A stretch of 6,409 nucleotides of DNA from positions 1-6,409 of the forward strand of contig CAYIJI010000051.1 in the NCBI GenBank assembly GCA_964363695.1. The letters are read 5' to 3'. Shown in pieces: positions 1 through 5,352 of this stretch. The notes beneath the pieces are model-generated. The model worked only from the letters and a program-made list of their open reading frames with translations. It did no database searches and was not told the DNA's origin. Position 1 is the first letter of the stretch, and every line of letters starts with the position of its first letter. The translations under genes were made by a program, and so were the position numbers. Source of the DNA: JAMCZZ01 sp964363695 (GTDB lineage Bacteria; Patescibacteriota; UBA1384; XYA2-FULL-43-10; 1-14-0-10-43-13).

Positions 1-279
1 TTTTTAATGGGGTACAATTTAATTATATCAGAAGTTAGTGCGTAAGGTGAGTTAAAAAATAATAAAAAAATAGAAGCGCTTGTTCAGATTTGCGTTGATC
101 CGTCATCAAAAGAAACTATGATTAGAGAAATTAGAGCGTTAATAGAAGGTGGAGAGGAATTAAATTGTCAAAATCTGATTGTGGCTACTCTTGATTATCA
201 AAGTGAAGAATTTGTTGATAATAAAAAGATCATTTTTGTACCGCTATATAAAATATTACTAGGACTATTCACTATTTAA
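1..279 (+). pseudogene. C-terminal remnant of an AAA ATPase with DUF4143 domain
   Basis: Frame 1 reads through to a TAA at 277-279, with an in-frame TAA at 43-45. After that stop the peptide contains KIEALVQICVD, then MIREIRALIEGGEELNCQN, LIVATLD and VPLYKILL. This is the order seen at the end of AAA_14/DUF4143 ATPases, where a typical member reads roughly LIQVCYD, then a RE-ALL-A segment, then ITxD and IPLWKWLL. The family comprises P-loop ATPases with a nuclease-like C-terminal region, often found in mobile or defence-rich regions. No Walker motifs are visible because the window opens inside the gene, so how much survives upstream is unknown. The early stop and the lack of a ribosome site after it argue for a pseudogene. 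The family call is from motif memory, not a search. Confidence 0.6.
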
Positions 280-286
280 TAAATAA

Positions 287-673
287 AAGCAATTATTCGG
301 AGGTAAAAATCTTCTTGATTTTGGTATAACTTTATTATGGAGCAAGAATTATTAAGAAAAGATCAAGGAATATTAAATTACCGCTAAACTCGTATCAAAT
401 TAGAACCGTTCCCTCCTGAGTCTTTATAAAGCCAGGAACAGCCGTTAGGAAAATACAACTAGTATCACCGCTGCAGAAGTAAAGTGCGAAACGGATAAAG
501 CTGATGGCAAAGATAAAACCGATACTAAGACCGAGGATCCCACTTCGCCAAAGCTTCGCGGGACAGGCAAAACTGTGACACCGATACTAACAAAAGATAC
601 ACCATCGACAACTCCCCCCGCAGAAACATCCGCTGACTCAAAAGCAAAAGCAATGGGAATAAAAAAGGGCTAG
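287..673 (+). pseudogene. Broken C-terminal remnant of an M16 peptidase paralogue
   Basis: Pieces of an M16 C-terminal domain can be read in shifting frames. LFGGKNLLDFGITLL (293-337) is followed by a frameshift and MEQELLRKDQGILNY (337-381). These match DFRFGMLFDEL and LRNKQGLVYDI of the intact gene at 991-2289, and the family's LREKRGLAY motif. A further shift near 446-448 (GTTAGG here, GTTAAGG in the intact gene) opens the frame 449-673. That frame ends in the same Lys/Thr/Pro/Ser tail as the intact gene, including 33 identical bases (533-565). About 100 codons between motif and tail are missing, and there is no start. Its TAG stop lies in the stem of the opposing terminator. It is probably a decayed tandem duplicate or the former partner subunit of the intact M16 protein. 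Confidence 0.65.
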
Positions 674-686
674 TCAATGCTAGCCC
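657..686 (-). terminator. Intrinsic terminator of the small basic protein gene
   Basis: On the - strand GGGCTAG, a 6-nt loop and CTAGCCC form a perfect 7-bp stem, followed directly by TTTTTTATT. It lies about 30 nt after the TAA at 716 and is oriented to end that transcript. The same bases encode the last codons and TAG of the decayed + strand frame. Confidence 0.85.
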
Positions 687-715
687 AATTGGTTCGAGTA
701 CATGAATAACGGCTG

Positions 716-868
716 TTACCGCTTAGGGTTTGCACCTTTGCGGCTGGTACCATGTGTTGAGCTTGTCTGCCGCTTGGCAGGCCTGGACGCGTTGTCGTTG
801 GACCCTCCGTGCCGAGTCTGAGCTGCTTTTCTGTCTGCTGATCCGCGTTCTCGGCTCTTATTCGCCAA
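716..868 (-). CDS. Small basic, probably disordered protein (50 aa)
   Basis: The family is not recognised. The 50-residue product is rich in Arg, Lys, Ser, Ala, Gly and Asn, has no Trp, Phe, Tyr or Cys, and carries a strong net positive charge. It begins ANKSRERGSADRKAAQTRHG after the start. This composition suggests an unfolded nucleic-acid-binding or stress-type protein, which is inference only. The TTG start at 868 is chosen because AGGAGG (877-882 on the + strand) lies 8 nt upstream. A GTG at 877 in the same frame overlaps the ribosome site. The rival is an ATG at 873 in another frame (67 aa, ending at 670), but it sits only 3 nt from AGGAGG, looks less biased in composition and ends inside the terminator stem. 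A consensus -35 promoter and a clean terminator bracket the gene, so transcription is well supported even if the frame is not. By eye it is GC-richer than its neighbours. Confidence 0.55.
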   Translation of the reverse strand: MANKSRERGSADRKAAQTRHGGSNDNASRPAKRQTSSTHGTSRKGANPKR

Positions 869-873
869 TTCAT

Positions 874-884
874 TCACCTCCTTT
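874..884 (-). promoter_or_regulatory. Strong Shine-Dalgarno of the small basic protein gene
   Basis: On the - strand the sequence reads AAAGGAGGTGA, a near-perfect anti-16S match. It is 8 nt from the TTG at 868 and 3 nt from the ATG at 873, so spacing favours the TTG frame. Confidence 0.7.
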
Positions 885-909
885 AGAAATGGCGTTGTTT
901 TGCAATTGT

Positions 910-938
910 ATGCTAAACGAAAAAACGATGGATGTCAA
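910..938 (-). promoter_or_regulatory. Sigma-70-type promoter for the small basic protein gene
   Basis: The - strand has a perfect TTGACA at 938-933, a 17-nt spacer, and TAGCAT at 915-910 (4 of 6 to consensus). Transcription would start near 903 and give a leader of about 35 nt that includes the ribosome site. Confidence 0.75.
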
Positions 939-975
939 AACTGACCAATTATATCTTCGCCTCACTTCTTTATTC

Positions 976-984
976 TGATATAAT
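976..984 (+). promoter_or_regulatory. Extended -10 promoter, leaderless, for the M16 gene
   Basis: TGATATAAT is an exact extended -10 (TGn plus TATAAT). The ATG at 991 is only 6 nt beyond the hexamer, so transcription should begin at or beside the start codon. There is no Shine-Dalgarno and no good -35. An in-frame TGA at 976-978 excludes a longer protein. Confidence 0.7.
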
Positions 985-990
985 AAGATT

Positions 991-2289
991 ATGAAACAAT
1001 CCATTGTCACATTAATTAGACCAAAATTAAACTTAGGTCAAAAAGAGAGCCAGGCGGCTCATCTTATTGAGCATATTCTTGTTGCGCCAAAGAGACTTAT
1101 GGCACTCGGGATATCGGCCGATTTCTATTCTAGAAATATTGTTTTTCATAGCGGAACAGTAAATGATTTTTATTTAGCAGAATATTATATTGTTAGATCT
1201 GAAGTTGCTGAAGAAATGACGAAGATTCTGCTAAAAAACCAAAATGAACTTTTTCTTGACCGCGACAACTTTAAAAAAATAAAATCTGCACTGATCGAAG
1301 AAATCCTTGAAAATAAAGGGGAATTTATCGATATAGGAGAACAGTTAGCAAAGACAATTTATGATCCAAGTTCTCCTTCTATTCGAAATGCATGGAATGA
1401 TCTTGAGTCAGTTTCCAACCTTTCGTATGATGAAACGATCGAAATTTTTAAAAAATACAATACTGACATCGCTTCATTTAGACTATCATTTGATGACTAT
1501 AAAATTGATAAATTGCCAGCGATTGAAAAAAATCATTTGCGTGAAAATAATGGATTTATTGAATTATGGCATCCATGGCAATCTCCCGGCAGCGTTGACA
1601 CCTATACCATAGTGCGTCTTTTAAAAAATGTAGATCAGCTCATAATTCTTCTCTATCGTCGGAGCCTGACTGATTTTCGCTTTGGGATGCTATTTGATGA
1701 ACTAAGAAATAAGCAGGGCCTCGTTTATGATATATCGGTTAATAAAGATTGTGATGCCGATACTTTGGAAATTTATTTTGCTTGCAGTAAAGGAAACTCG
1801 AAAAAGGTAAGCGATCATATAAAAATGTCTCTTGAGAAGTATGACGATTTCATACTAAATAATTTAAAACATATTAAAGAGCGATTAAAACTTGAACTTG
1901 AACTTGATTGGGGCAACATTCAAAATCAAGAGCTTTATTTTATTGATCAAGTAGTATCCGGAGGTTTTACTGAGTCGCCAGCATCATTGGTAAGGAGAAT
2001 GGATTCAGTCACCGCTAGCGATTTGTCTAAATTCAACCGTTTATTTTTAAACTTACTTTATAACGAGACCGTTTCCGTTAAGCGTCAACACGGCAAAGAT
2101 GTTAAGGAAAATATTGGCAAAGAATCCTCTAGCACTAATTGCAAAGATAAAACAGCTGCTAAGACTGAGGATCCCACTTCGCCAAAGCTTCGCGGGACAA
2201 GTAAAACTGTAACGCCAATACCAACAAAAGACTCCCCCTCTGCGACACCTACTCCCAAAACTCCGGGTGATTCAAAAGCAAAGAACTAA
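991..2289 (+). CDS. M16 (pitrilysin/insulinase-type) zinc metallopeptidase with low-complexity tail
   Basis: The 432-residue protein has the inverted zinc motif HLIEH (H24, E27, H28), with a Glu-rich IEEILEN helix that puts E103 or E104 at the family's HxxEH-x74-76-E distance as third ligand. A second, C-terminal M16 half follows. Its FRFGMLFDELRNKQGLVYD segment holds the conserved Arg (R239) and Tyr (Y246) that help bind substrate in one-chain or two-chain M16 enzymes. The N-terminal strand before the motif is shorter than usual. There is no signal peptide or membrane segment, so a cytoplasmic peptidase is likely. Residues from about 366 form a Lys/Thr/Ser/Pro tail (EDPTSPKLRGT, TPTPKTPG) also found in the broken upstream copy. 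The gene is divergent from the small basic protein gene and convergent, 10 bp apart, with the gene ending at 2300. The fold call is firm. Activity is likely but unproven. Confidence 0.85.
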   Translation: MKQSIVTLIRPKLNLGQKESQAAHLIEHILVAPKRLMALGISADFYSRNIVFHSGTVNDFYLAEYYIVRSEVAEEMTKILLKNQNELFLDRDNFKKIKSALIEEILENKGEFIDIGEQLAKTIYDPSSPSIRNAWNDLESVSNLSYDETIEIFKKYNTDIASFRLSFDDYKIDKLPAIEKNHLRENNGFIELWHPWQSPGSVDTYTIVRLLKNVDQLIILLYRRSLTDFRFGMLFDELRNKQGLVYDISVNKDCDADTLEIYFACSKGNSKKVSDHIKMSLEKYDDFILNNLKHIKERLKLELELDWGNIQNQELYFIDQVVSGGFTESPASLVRRMDSVTASDLSKFNRLFLNLLYNETVSVKRQHGKDVKENIGKESSSTNCKDKTAAKTEDPTSPKLRGTSKTVTPIPTKDSPSATPTPKTPGDSKAKN

Positions 2290-2299
2290 AAACAACTTT

Positions 2300-2746
2300 T
2301 CAAATGTTCTTGATATTCTCCTGGATTATTTTTTTCCACTCGTTTACCTGCTCTTCTGAAACAGTTCCTAGCTTTTCTGATATTTTCCAGCGTCCGCCAT
2401 ATTTGCGCTCCAGATCTTGACGCACATTTTCTATGGAATCGGTGATTTTAATTAAAATATTTTTACTATTTTCGAAAAATTGCCAAATTGCCGGATCAAG
2501 TATGTAAAATTTGCTCTGGCTCTCGATTACTAAAACATCATGGCTAAGCTTTTTATTATTATTTATGCCTTCGCCCTTCATTATGAAAGCATTGGCATTT
2601 AGATGATCTTGCAAGATCCATGAGCCGGCCAATCGTGAAAGCTCGCTGCAGTTGTCTTTCGCTAATAAAAAAAGAGGTTTATTGCTATTACTTTTCAATA
2701 AACCAACCACTTTCTTTTGAACCAATTTTATATATTCTTTTTCCAT
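2300..2746 (-). CDS. Papain/transglutaminase-like fold protein with Cys-His-Asp triad
   Basis: The 148-residue protein has motifs in papain-fold order. Cys33 in KDNCSELSRLAG opens a helix, His69 lies in SHDVLVIES, and Asp84 in YILDPAIWQF is followed by Gln-Phe. The pattern D-P-x-x-x-Q-F after a His strand is typical of transglutaminase-like or papain-like proteins that act as cysteine peptidases, deamidases or amidases. The exact family and substrate are not recognised. The C-terminal third is charged and helical. No signal peptide or membrane segment is seen. The ATG at 2746 is preferred and has a TATTAT 7 nt upstream, suggesting leaderless translation. A TTG at 2764, 4 nt after AAGGA, would add six residues. 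The gene converges on the M16 gene with no visible terminator between them. Confidence 0.6.
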   Translation of the reverse strand: MEKEYIKLVQKKVVGLLKSNSNKPLFLLAKDNCSELSRLAGSWILQDHLNANAFIMKGEGINNNKKLSHDVLVIESQSKFYILDPAIWQFFENSKNILIKITDSIENVRQDLERKYGGRWKISEKLGTVSEEQVNEWKKIIQENIKNI

Positions 2747-2753
2747 TAGTTTA

Positions 2754-2759
2754 ATAATA
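2754..2759 (-). promoter_or_regulatory. Possible -10 box (TATTAT) for the papain-like gene
   Basis: TATTAT on the - strand sits 7 nt before the ATG at 2746, the same layout as the M16 promoter. No convincing -35 is present, and a TTG start just upstream would conflict with it. Confidence 0.3.
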
Positions 2760-2785
2760 CACAATATTTCCTTAAGATTCTCTTT

Positions 2786-2831
2786 AAAATGGGGTCATTT
2801 TAGAACGGCCGTTTCATTTTGACACCATTTT
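2786..2831. repeat. 46-bp symmetric interrupted palindrome
   Basis: The outer arms AAAATGGGGTCA and TGACACCATTTT pair at 11 of 12 positions. The inner AACGGCCGTT is a perfect 10-bp palindrome. Both are centred at exactly 2808.5, with 6-nt unmatched segments between. The GTCA-xTTT/AAATGAC words around a CGGCCG core recall terminal repeats of IS21-type elements, but no transposase or second copy is in the window. An operator for the gene at 2746 is the alternative. Confidence 0.6.
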
Positions 2832-2904
2832 CTTTATTTTTATGTTTTTTTCTATGAGTTGCTTAGCAAGAAGGCACTTTTTATCTTTTTATAAGCTTAT
2901 CATT

Positions 2905-2936
2905 AAAAAAGGGCGAGCAAATATTTTTGCTCACCC
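2905..2936 (-). terminator. Intrinsic terminator of the NlpC/P60 gene
   Basis: On the - strand GGGTGAGCAAA and TTTGCTCGCCC form an 11-bp stem (one T-G pair) with a 4-nt loop, followed by TTTTTT. It lies about 10 nt after the stop at 2946. Confidence 0.9.
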
Positions 2937-2945
2937 CAAAGTGGG

Positions 2946-3548
2946 TTAGGAAAGTTTCTGCAGAACAATCCATCGAATATCATCGGAGATTTCAACTTCC
3001 CGCTCTAATGGAAATTCGATTGTGTGAATTCCTTGAATCGGAACGATTCTCCTTATTCCCCGAAATTTATCATTTTCCACAAACCGATCAATCGAAGATT
3101 CAATCACTCCCGATTTACGATTAGCCGCGTGAATCACTGAATCACGGTCAGAGATGATGCCGACATGGCCTACGCCATCATCTGGGTTCTGCCAATAATA
3201 ATCAATACAACCGCTGCAAAAAATGATATCTCCTGGGCGTCTATTAGGAAAGTCGACAATCTCTCCAATCTCCCTTTGTTGTATGGAACGCCTAGGAAGC
3301 CAAATACCCAGAAGACCATACAGCCATTTTATTAATCCAGAACAATCAAATACCGCTGGGGCTTCTCTAAGTCTTGCGCCTCGTTTATATTTGGCATTGT
3401 CGACTAGACTACGAGCATCTGTAATAATATCCACTCCCATGCTATTAAAACCGATAGATTCTAAGATTGCAATCGCTTTTTCGTTGGATACTGGCAGCTT
3501 TAACGCGTCAAAATCTACCGCAAGACGGTTTCCGACAGCTCGATACAT
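2946..3548 (-). CDS. NlpC/P60-family cysteine hydrolase
   Basis: NlpC/P60 enzymes usually cut peptidoglycan stem peptides at gamma-D-Glu-diamino acid bonds. This 200-residue protein shows the core in order: FDCSGLIKWLYG with catalytic Cys69, LPRRSIQQRE, RPGDIIFCSG, GHVGIISD with His128, and VIHAAN with His140 as the third polar residue. The Cys-to-His spacings resemble those of E. coli Spr (MepS). About 60 residues precede the core and about 45 follow it, with no known domain recognised. No signal peptide, lipobox or membrane segment is seen, which is odd for a wall enzyme. It may act in the cytoplasm or leave by another route. The ATG at 3548 is chosen because AAGGGGGA lies about 7 nt upstream; a TTG at 3575 lacks this. 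It is a one-gene unit with its own promoter, long structured leader and terminator. Confidence 0.85.
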   Translation of the reverse strand: MYRAVGNRLAVDFDALKLPVSNEKAIAILESIGFNSMGVDIITDARSLVDNAKYKRGARLREAPAVFDCSGLIKWLYGLLGIWLPRRSIQQREIGEIVDFPNRRPGDIIFCSGCIDYYWQNPDDGVGHVGIISDRDSVIHAANRKSGVIESSIDRFVENDKFRGIRRIVPIQGIHTIEFPLEREVEISDDIRWIVLQKLS

Positions 3549-3579
3549 GATCTTTTCCCCCTTGTTCAAATACAAAAAT

Positions 3580-3682
3580 TCTGCCTGAGATGGGCAGATT
3601 TCGAGGTCTTGGCTAAATCAAAACCTACCCTATCAGTCAGACAAGACTGCTAGCCGAGAAAAGCTAGACCAGGTTTTGATTT
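3580..3682 (-). ncRNA. Candidate structured leader RNA (riboswitch-like) of the NlpC/P60 gene
   Basis: Read on the - strand, a perfect 12-bp stem (3682-3671 with 3626-3615) encloses two hairpins. One is CTAGC/GCTAG with an 8-nt loop (3667-3650). The other is CAGTC/GACTG with a 6-nt loop (3649-3634). GGTCT (3670-3666) and GGCTA (3655-3651) inside the loop are complementary to AGACC (3609-3605) and TAGCC (3615-3611) just past the stem, allowing a pseudoknot or a competing fold. A further hairpin TCTGCC/GGCAGA (3598-3580) followed by ATTTTTG could be the expression switch. It matches no riboswitch class I recall, including the c-di-AMP ydaO class often found before cell-wall hydrolase genes. The structure is drawn by hand. 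Confidence 0.55.
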
Positions 3683-3706
3683 TCTTATTTATCAACATAA
3701 TTATCA

Positions 3707-3735
3707 ATTATATCATCGTAGACCTTACTATGCAA
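3707..3735 (-). promoter_or_regulatory. Promoter of the NlpC/P60 gene and its leader
   Basis: The - strand has TTGCAT at 3735-3730, a 17-nt spacer and a perfect TATAAT at 3712-3707, preceded by TGA to give an extended -10 identical to that of the M16 gene. The start would be near 3700, leaving a leader of about 150 nt before the ATG at 3548. Confidence 0.75.
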
Positions 3736-3763
3736 TCTGAGTACTAGAAACTGTACACTGTGT

Positions 3764-3982
3764 TGTCATTCCCGTCATTCGACTCTGCCTTCGATTTCCA
3801 CTCTCATTCGAGTCTGAGCCTGAGGGCTCTTCCCTCAAAGTCGATGACAGGCCCTGAGCTTGTCGAATGGGAGGTCTGAGCCTCATCGCTCAGACTCGAA
3901 GAGTGAAGACGGAAATCCAGAAATCGCCGCATGGATCCCCGGGCTTCACTCTCAAGCCACACCGCTGAACCCGAGGATGACA
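3764..3982. repeat. Dispersed intergenic repeat block 1
   Basis: The block starts TGTCATTCCCG and ends CCGAGGATGACA, imperfect inverted ends. Inside are TGAGGG/CCCTCA (3821-3837), GTCTGAGC/GCTCAGAC with a 6-nt loop (3874-3895), and a 13-bp inverted pair TTCGAGTCTGAGC/GCTCAGACTCGAA (3807-3819 and 3888-3900). It contains CCTGAGCTTGTCGAATGG and GGATCCCCGGG words typical of REP-like intergenic repeats. Open frames across it look incidental. It fills the gap between the exonuclease stop and the NlpC/P60 promoter. Confidence 0.65.
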
Positions 3983-4006
3983 GAGGCGAGTGAGCAGTTT
4001 CAAATA

Positions 4007-4627
4007 TTAAATATCAAATATCATCCGCTTATAGACTTTTCTTGTTGCGTCGACGTCGCGTTTGCAGTACTCGCAGATTTCGTCAATCTTGCCAGCGAGT
4101 AAATAGTCATAAACTTTTGAGCCGTCAATCCCTTCTTCTTTTGGCGAGGCAATTCCGAGAGCAATACTTAATTTATGCAAGCTCGTTCCCCTGCTTCCCC
4201 ATTTTTCCCATTCGCACATAGTATCGAAAATAGGATTATTTCGATAGCGCGCAAAAGATAGATCTCTTGTCGGGCGAACACTCAAAATAATCGATCTTTT
4301 ATAAATAAACCGAAAATCAAAGTCCATCACATTGTGGCCAATAAATAGGTCCGCATCTTTTGCAATTGCCCAGAACTTTTCCAAAATTTCTTTTTCATCA
4401 CCAAAAAGACAATCCGACGGTTCATTATCAACCGCATAACCGATGCAACAGATGCGTCCGAACTCGCCTTGAAAAGAAGTATTTCGGAAAAAAGTGTCAA
4501 AATCATTCACGCCTTTGATTAATTTTGAATCGTTCTTTTTTCTAGAATCTTCCCAAAAGCTTTTGATCAAATCCATTTTATCGCCAGGCGCCGGCAGTGT
4601 TTCAATGTCTAAAAATATTTTTTTCAT
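4007..4627 (-). CDS. Predicted 3'-5' exonuclease, DEDDy type, PolB-exonuclease-like
   Basis: The 206-residue protein has the three exonuclease motifs of the RNase H-like DEDD fold. Exo I is FLDIETLP with Asp7 and Glu9. Exo II is GHNVMDFDFRFIYKRS, with Asp104 in the usual F-D position. Exo III is YCKRDVDATRKVY, with Tyr187 and Asp191 in the YxxxD form. This fits the stand-alone exonucleases related to DNA polymerase B proofreading domains (DNA_pol_B_exo2, COG3298). They remove 3' nucleotides from DNA or RNA; the in vivo substrate is unclear. Length is near normal for a single domain. GGAGG precedes the ATG with a short 3-nt gap. It lies downstream of the RsbW-like gene, separated by a hairpin that may only partly stop transcription. 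Repeat block 1 follows its stop by 24 nt. Confidence 0.85.
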   Translation of the reverse strand: MKKIFLDIETLPAPGDKMDLIKSFWEDSRKKNDSKLIKGVNDFDTFFRNTSFQGEFGRICCIGYAVDNEPSDCLFGDEKEILEKFWAIAKDADLFIGHNVMDFDFRFIYKRSIILSVRPTRDLSFARYRNNPIFDTMCEWEKWGSRGTSLHKLSIALGIASPKEEGIDGSKVYDYLLAGKIDEICEYCKRDVDATRKVYKRMIFDI

Positions 4628-4655
4628 AATCCTCCATGTTTATTTAAAGAAAGTC

Positions 4656-4682
4656 GCCTGCTGGAAATAGTACCCAGCAGGC
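4656..4682 (-). terminator. Hairpin after the RsbW-like gene, probable weak terminator
   Basis: GCCTGCTGG and CCAGCAGGC form a perfect 9-bp stem with a 9-nt loop. On the - strand it is followed by GACTTTCTTT, a poor U-tract, so read-through into the exonuclease gene is plausible. On the + strand TTATTTT follows. Confidence 0.55.
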
Positions 4683-4706
4683 TTATTTTACTATGCTCAG
4701 CATGAG

Positions 4707-5123
4707 CTATAAGGCAAACGCTAGTATCATTTCCCCATCAGATGTAATCCGACGGTCCTTGGTTATCGCCCCAATAATGGCTAAACCCATCCCTCCTTCT
4801 CGGTCAATCGAAACCGATTCCATACATTTCTCGCACACATTGCAACCGAGAGCCATCTCGATTAATTCCTTGTTAGCACAATGACTTTCTGTCTTTATGT
4901 GCTCAATAAGGCAATCGTTTTCCTCGGTGAACCAGATCTTAAGGGGGATCCCATCATTCTGTTCACCACAGTGCTTTACTACATTTGTAGCAACTTCACC
5001 GGTAGCAAGCATCACGTCATCTATCACGCTTGGCGAGACTTCGCTCGCAACAGTTTCGATCTCCTCTCGTACTTGTTGACGAATTTTACTTATGCTTTTA
5101 TTAGACACAGCATAGCATTCCAT
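4707..5123 (-). CDS. RsbW/SpoIIAB-like HATPase domain protein with CxxCxxC motif
   Basis: The 138-residue protein matches the small GHKL ATPase (HATPase_c_2) domain of anti-sigma kinases, which bind sigma factors or phosphorylate anti-anti-sigma proteins. The N box is LATGEVATNVVKH (Glu43, Asn47, His51). The G2-type loop is DREGGMGLAIIGAI near 108-120. The usual DxGxG (G1) box between them is not recognisable. In its place is a Cys-rich stretch with Cys71, Cys82 and a CNVCEKC motif (Cys94, Cys97, Cys100), unusual for the family and possibly a metal or redox site. GGAGG lies 6 nt from the ATG. No sigma factor or STAS partner gene is in the window. The fold call is fairly firm. Kinase activity is uncertain. 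Confidence 0.75.
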   Translation of the reverse strand: MECYAVSNKSISKIRQQVREEIETVASEVSPSVIDDVMLATGEVATNVVKHCGEQNDGIPLKIWFTEENDCLIEHIKTESHCANKELIEMALGCNVCEKCMESVSIDREGGMGLAIIGAITKDRRITSDGEMILAFAL

Positions 5124-5249
5124 TTCCCGCCTCCAAGATGTTTTTTTGATTGTATTGCCCCATTGTTAAATAGAACTTAGAACTTCGATTCATGATCACC
5201 TAATTCCAATCTGTTCTAGTTAACTAATCAAGCAATAAATTGATATTTA

Positions 5250-5345
5250 GTCATTGCGAGCGATGTGGCTTCGAAGTGCGGCAATCTTTACAATTTCTGG
5301 ATCCCCGCCTTCGCGGGGATGACGAGAGGTGAAGCGGGGATGACA
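5250..5345. repeat. Dispersed intergenic repeat block 2
   Basis: The block starts GTCATTGCGAGCGATG and ends GGGGATGACA. It includes a perfect 8-bp hairpin ATCCCCGC-CTTC-GCGGGGAT (5301-5320) and a second GCGGGGATGACA. It follows the rubrerythrin stop by 7 nt, where such hairpins can protect mRNA 3' ends. The remaining gap (5124-5249) holds no gene and no promoter strong enough to call. Confidence 0.6.
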
Positions 5346-5352
5346 GTTTAAA

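Noticed and set aside
670..873. 67-aa - strand frame starting at ATG 873
   Set aside because: Its ATG is only 3 nt from AGGAGG, and the frame runs into the terminator stem. The TTG frame at 716-868 fits spacing and composition better, though the choice is not certain.
730..978. 82-aa + strand frame
   Set aside because: It lies antisense to the small basic protein gene and its promoter, has no ribosome site and no protein-like pattern.
3615..3682. The 12-bp stem read as a + strand terminator (followed by TTTTCTT)
   Set aside because: No + strand gene precedes it, and the - strand has a promoter on one side and a gene on the other. A bidirectional role is not excluded.
3764..3982. Insertion sequence or MITE
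   Set aside because: It has imperfect TGTCAT ends but no transposase and no clear target duplication. The REP-like words point to an intergenic repeat instead.
3860..4102. 80-aa + strand frame
   Set aside because: It runs across repeat block 1 into the antisense of the exonuclease gene.
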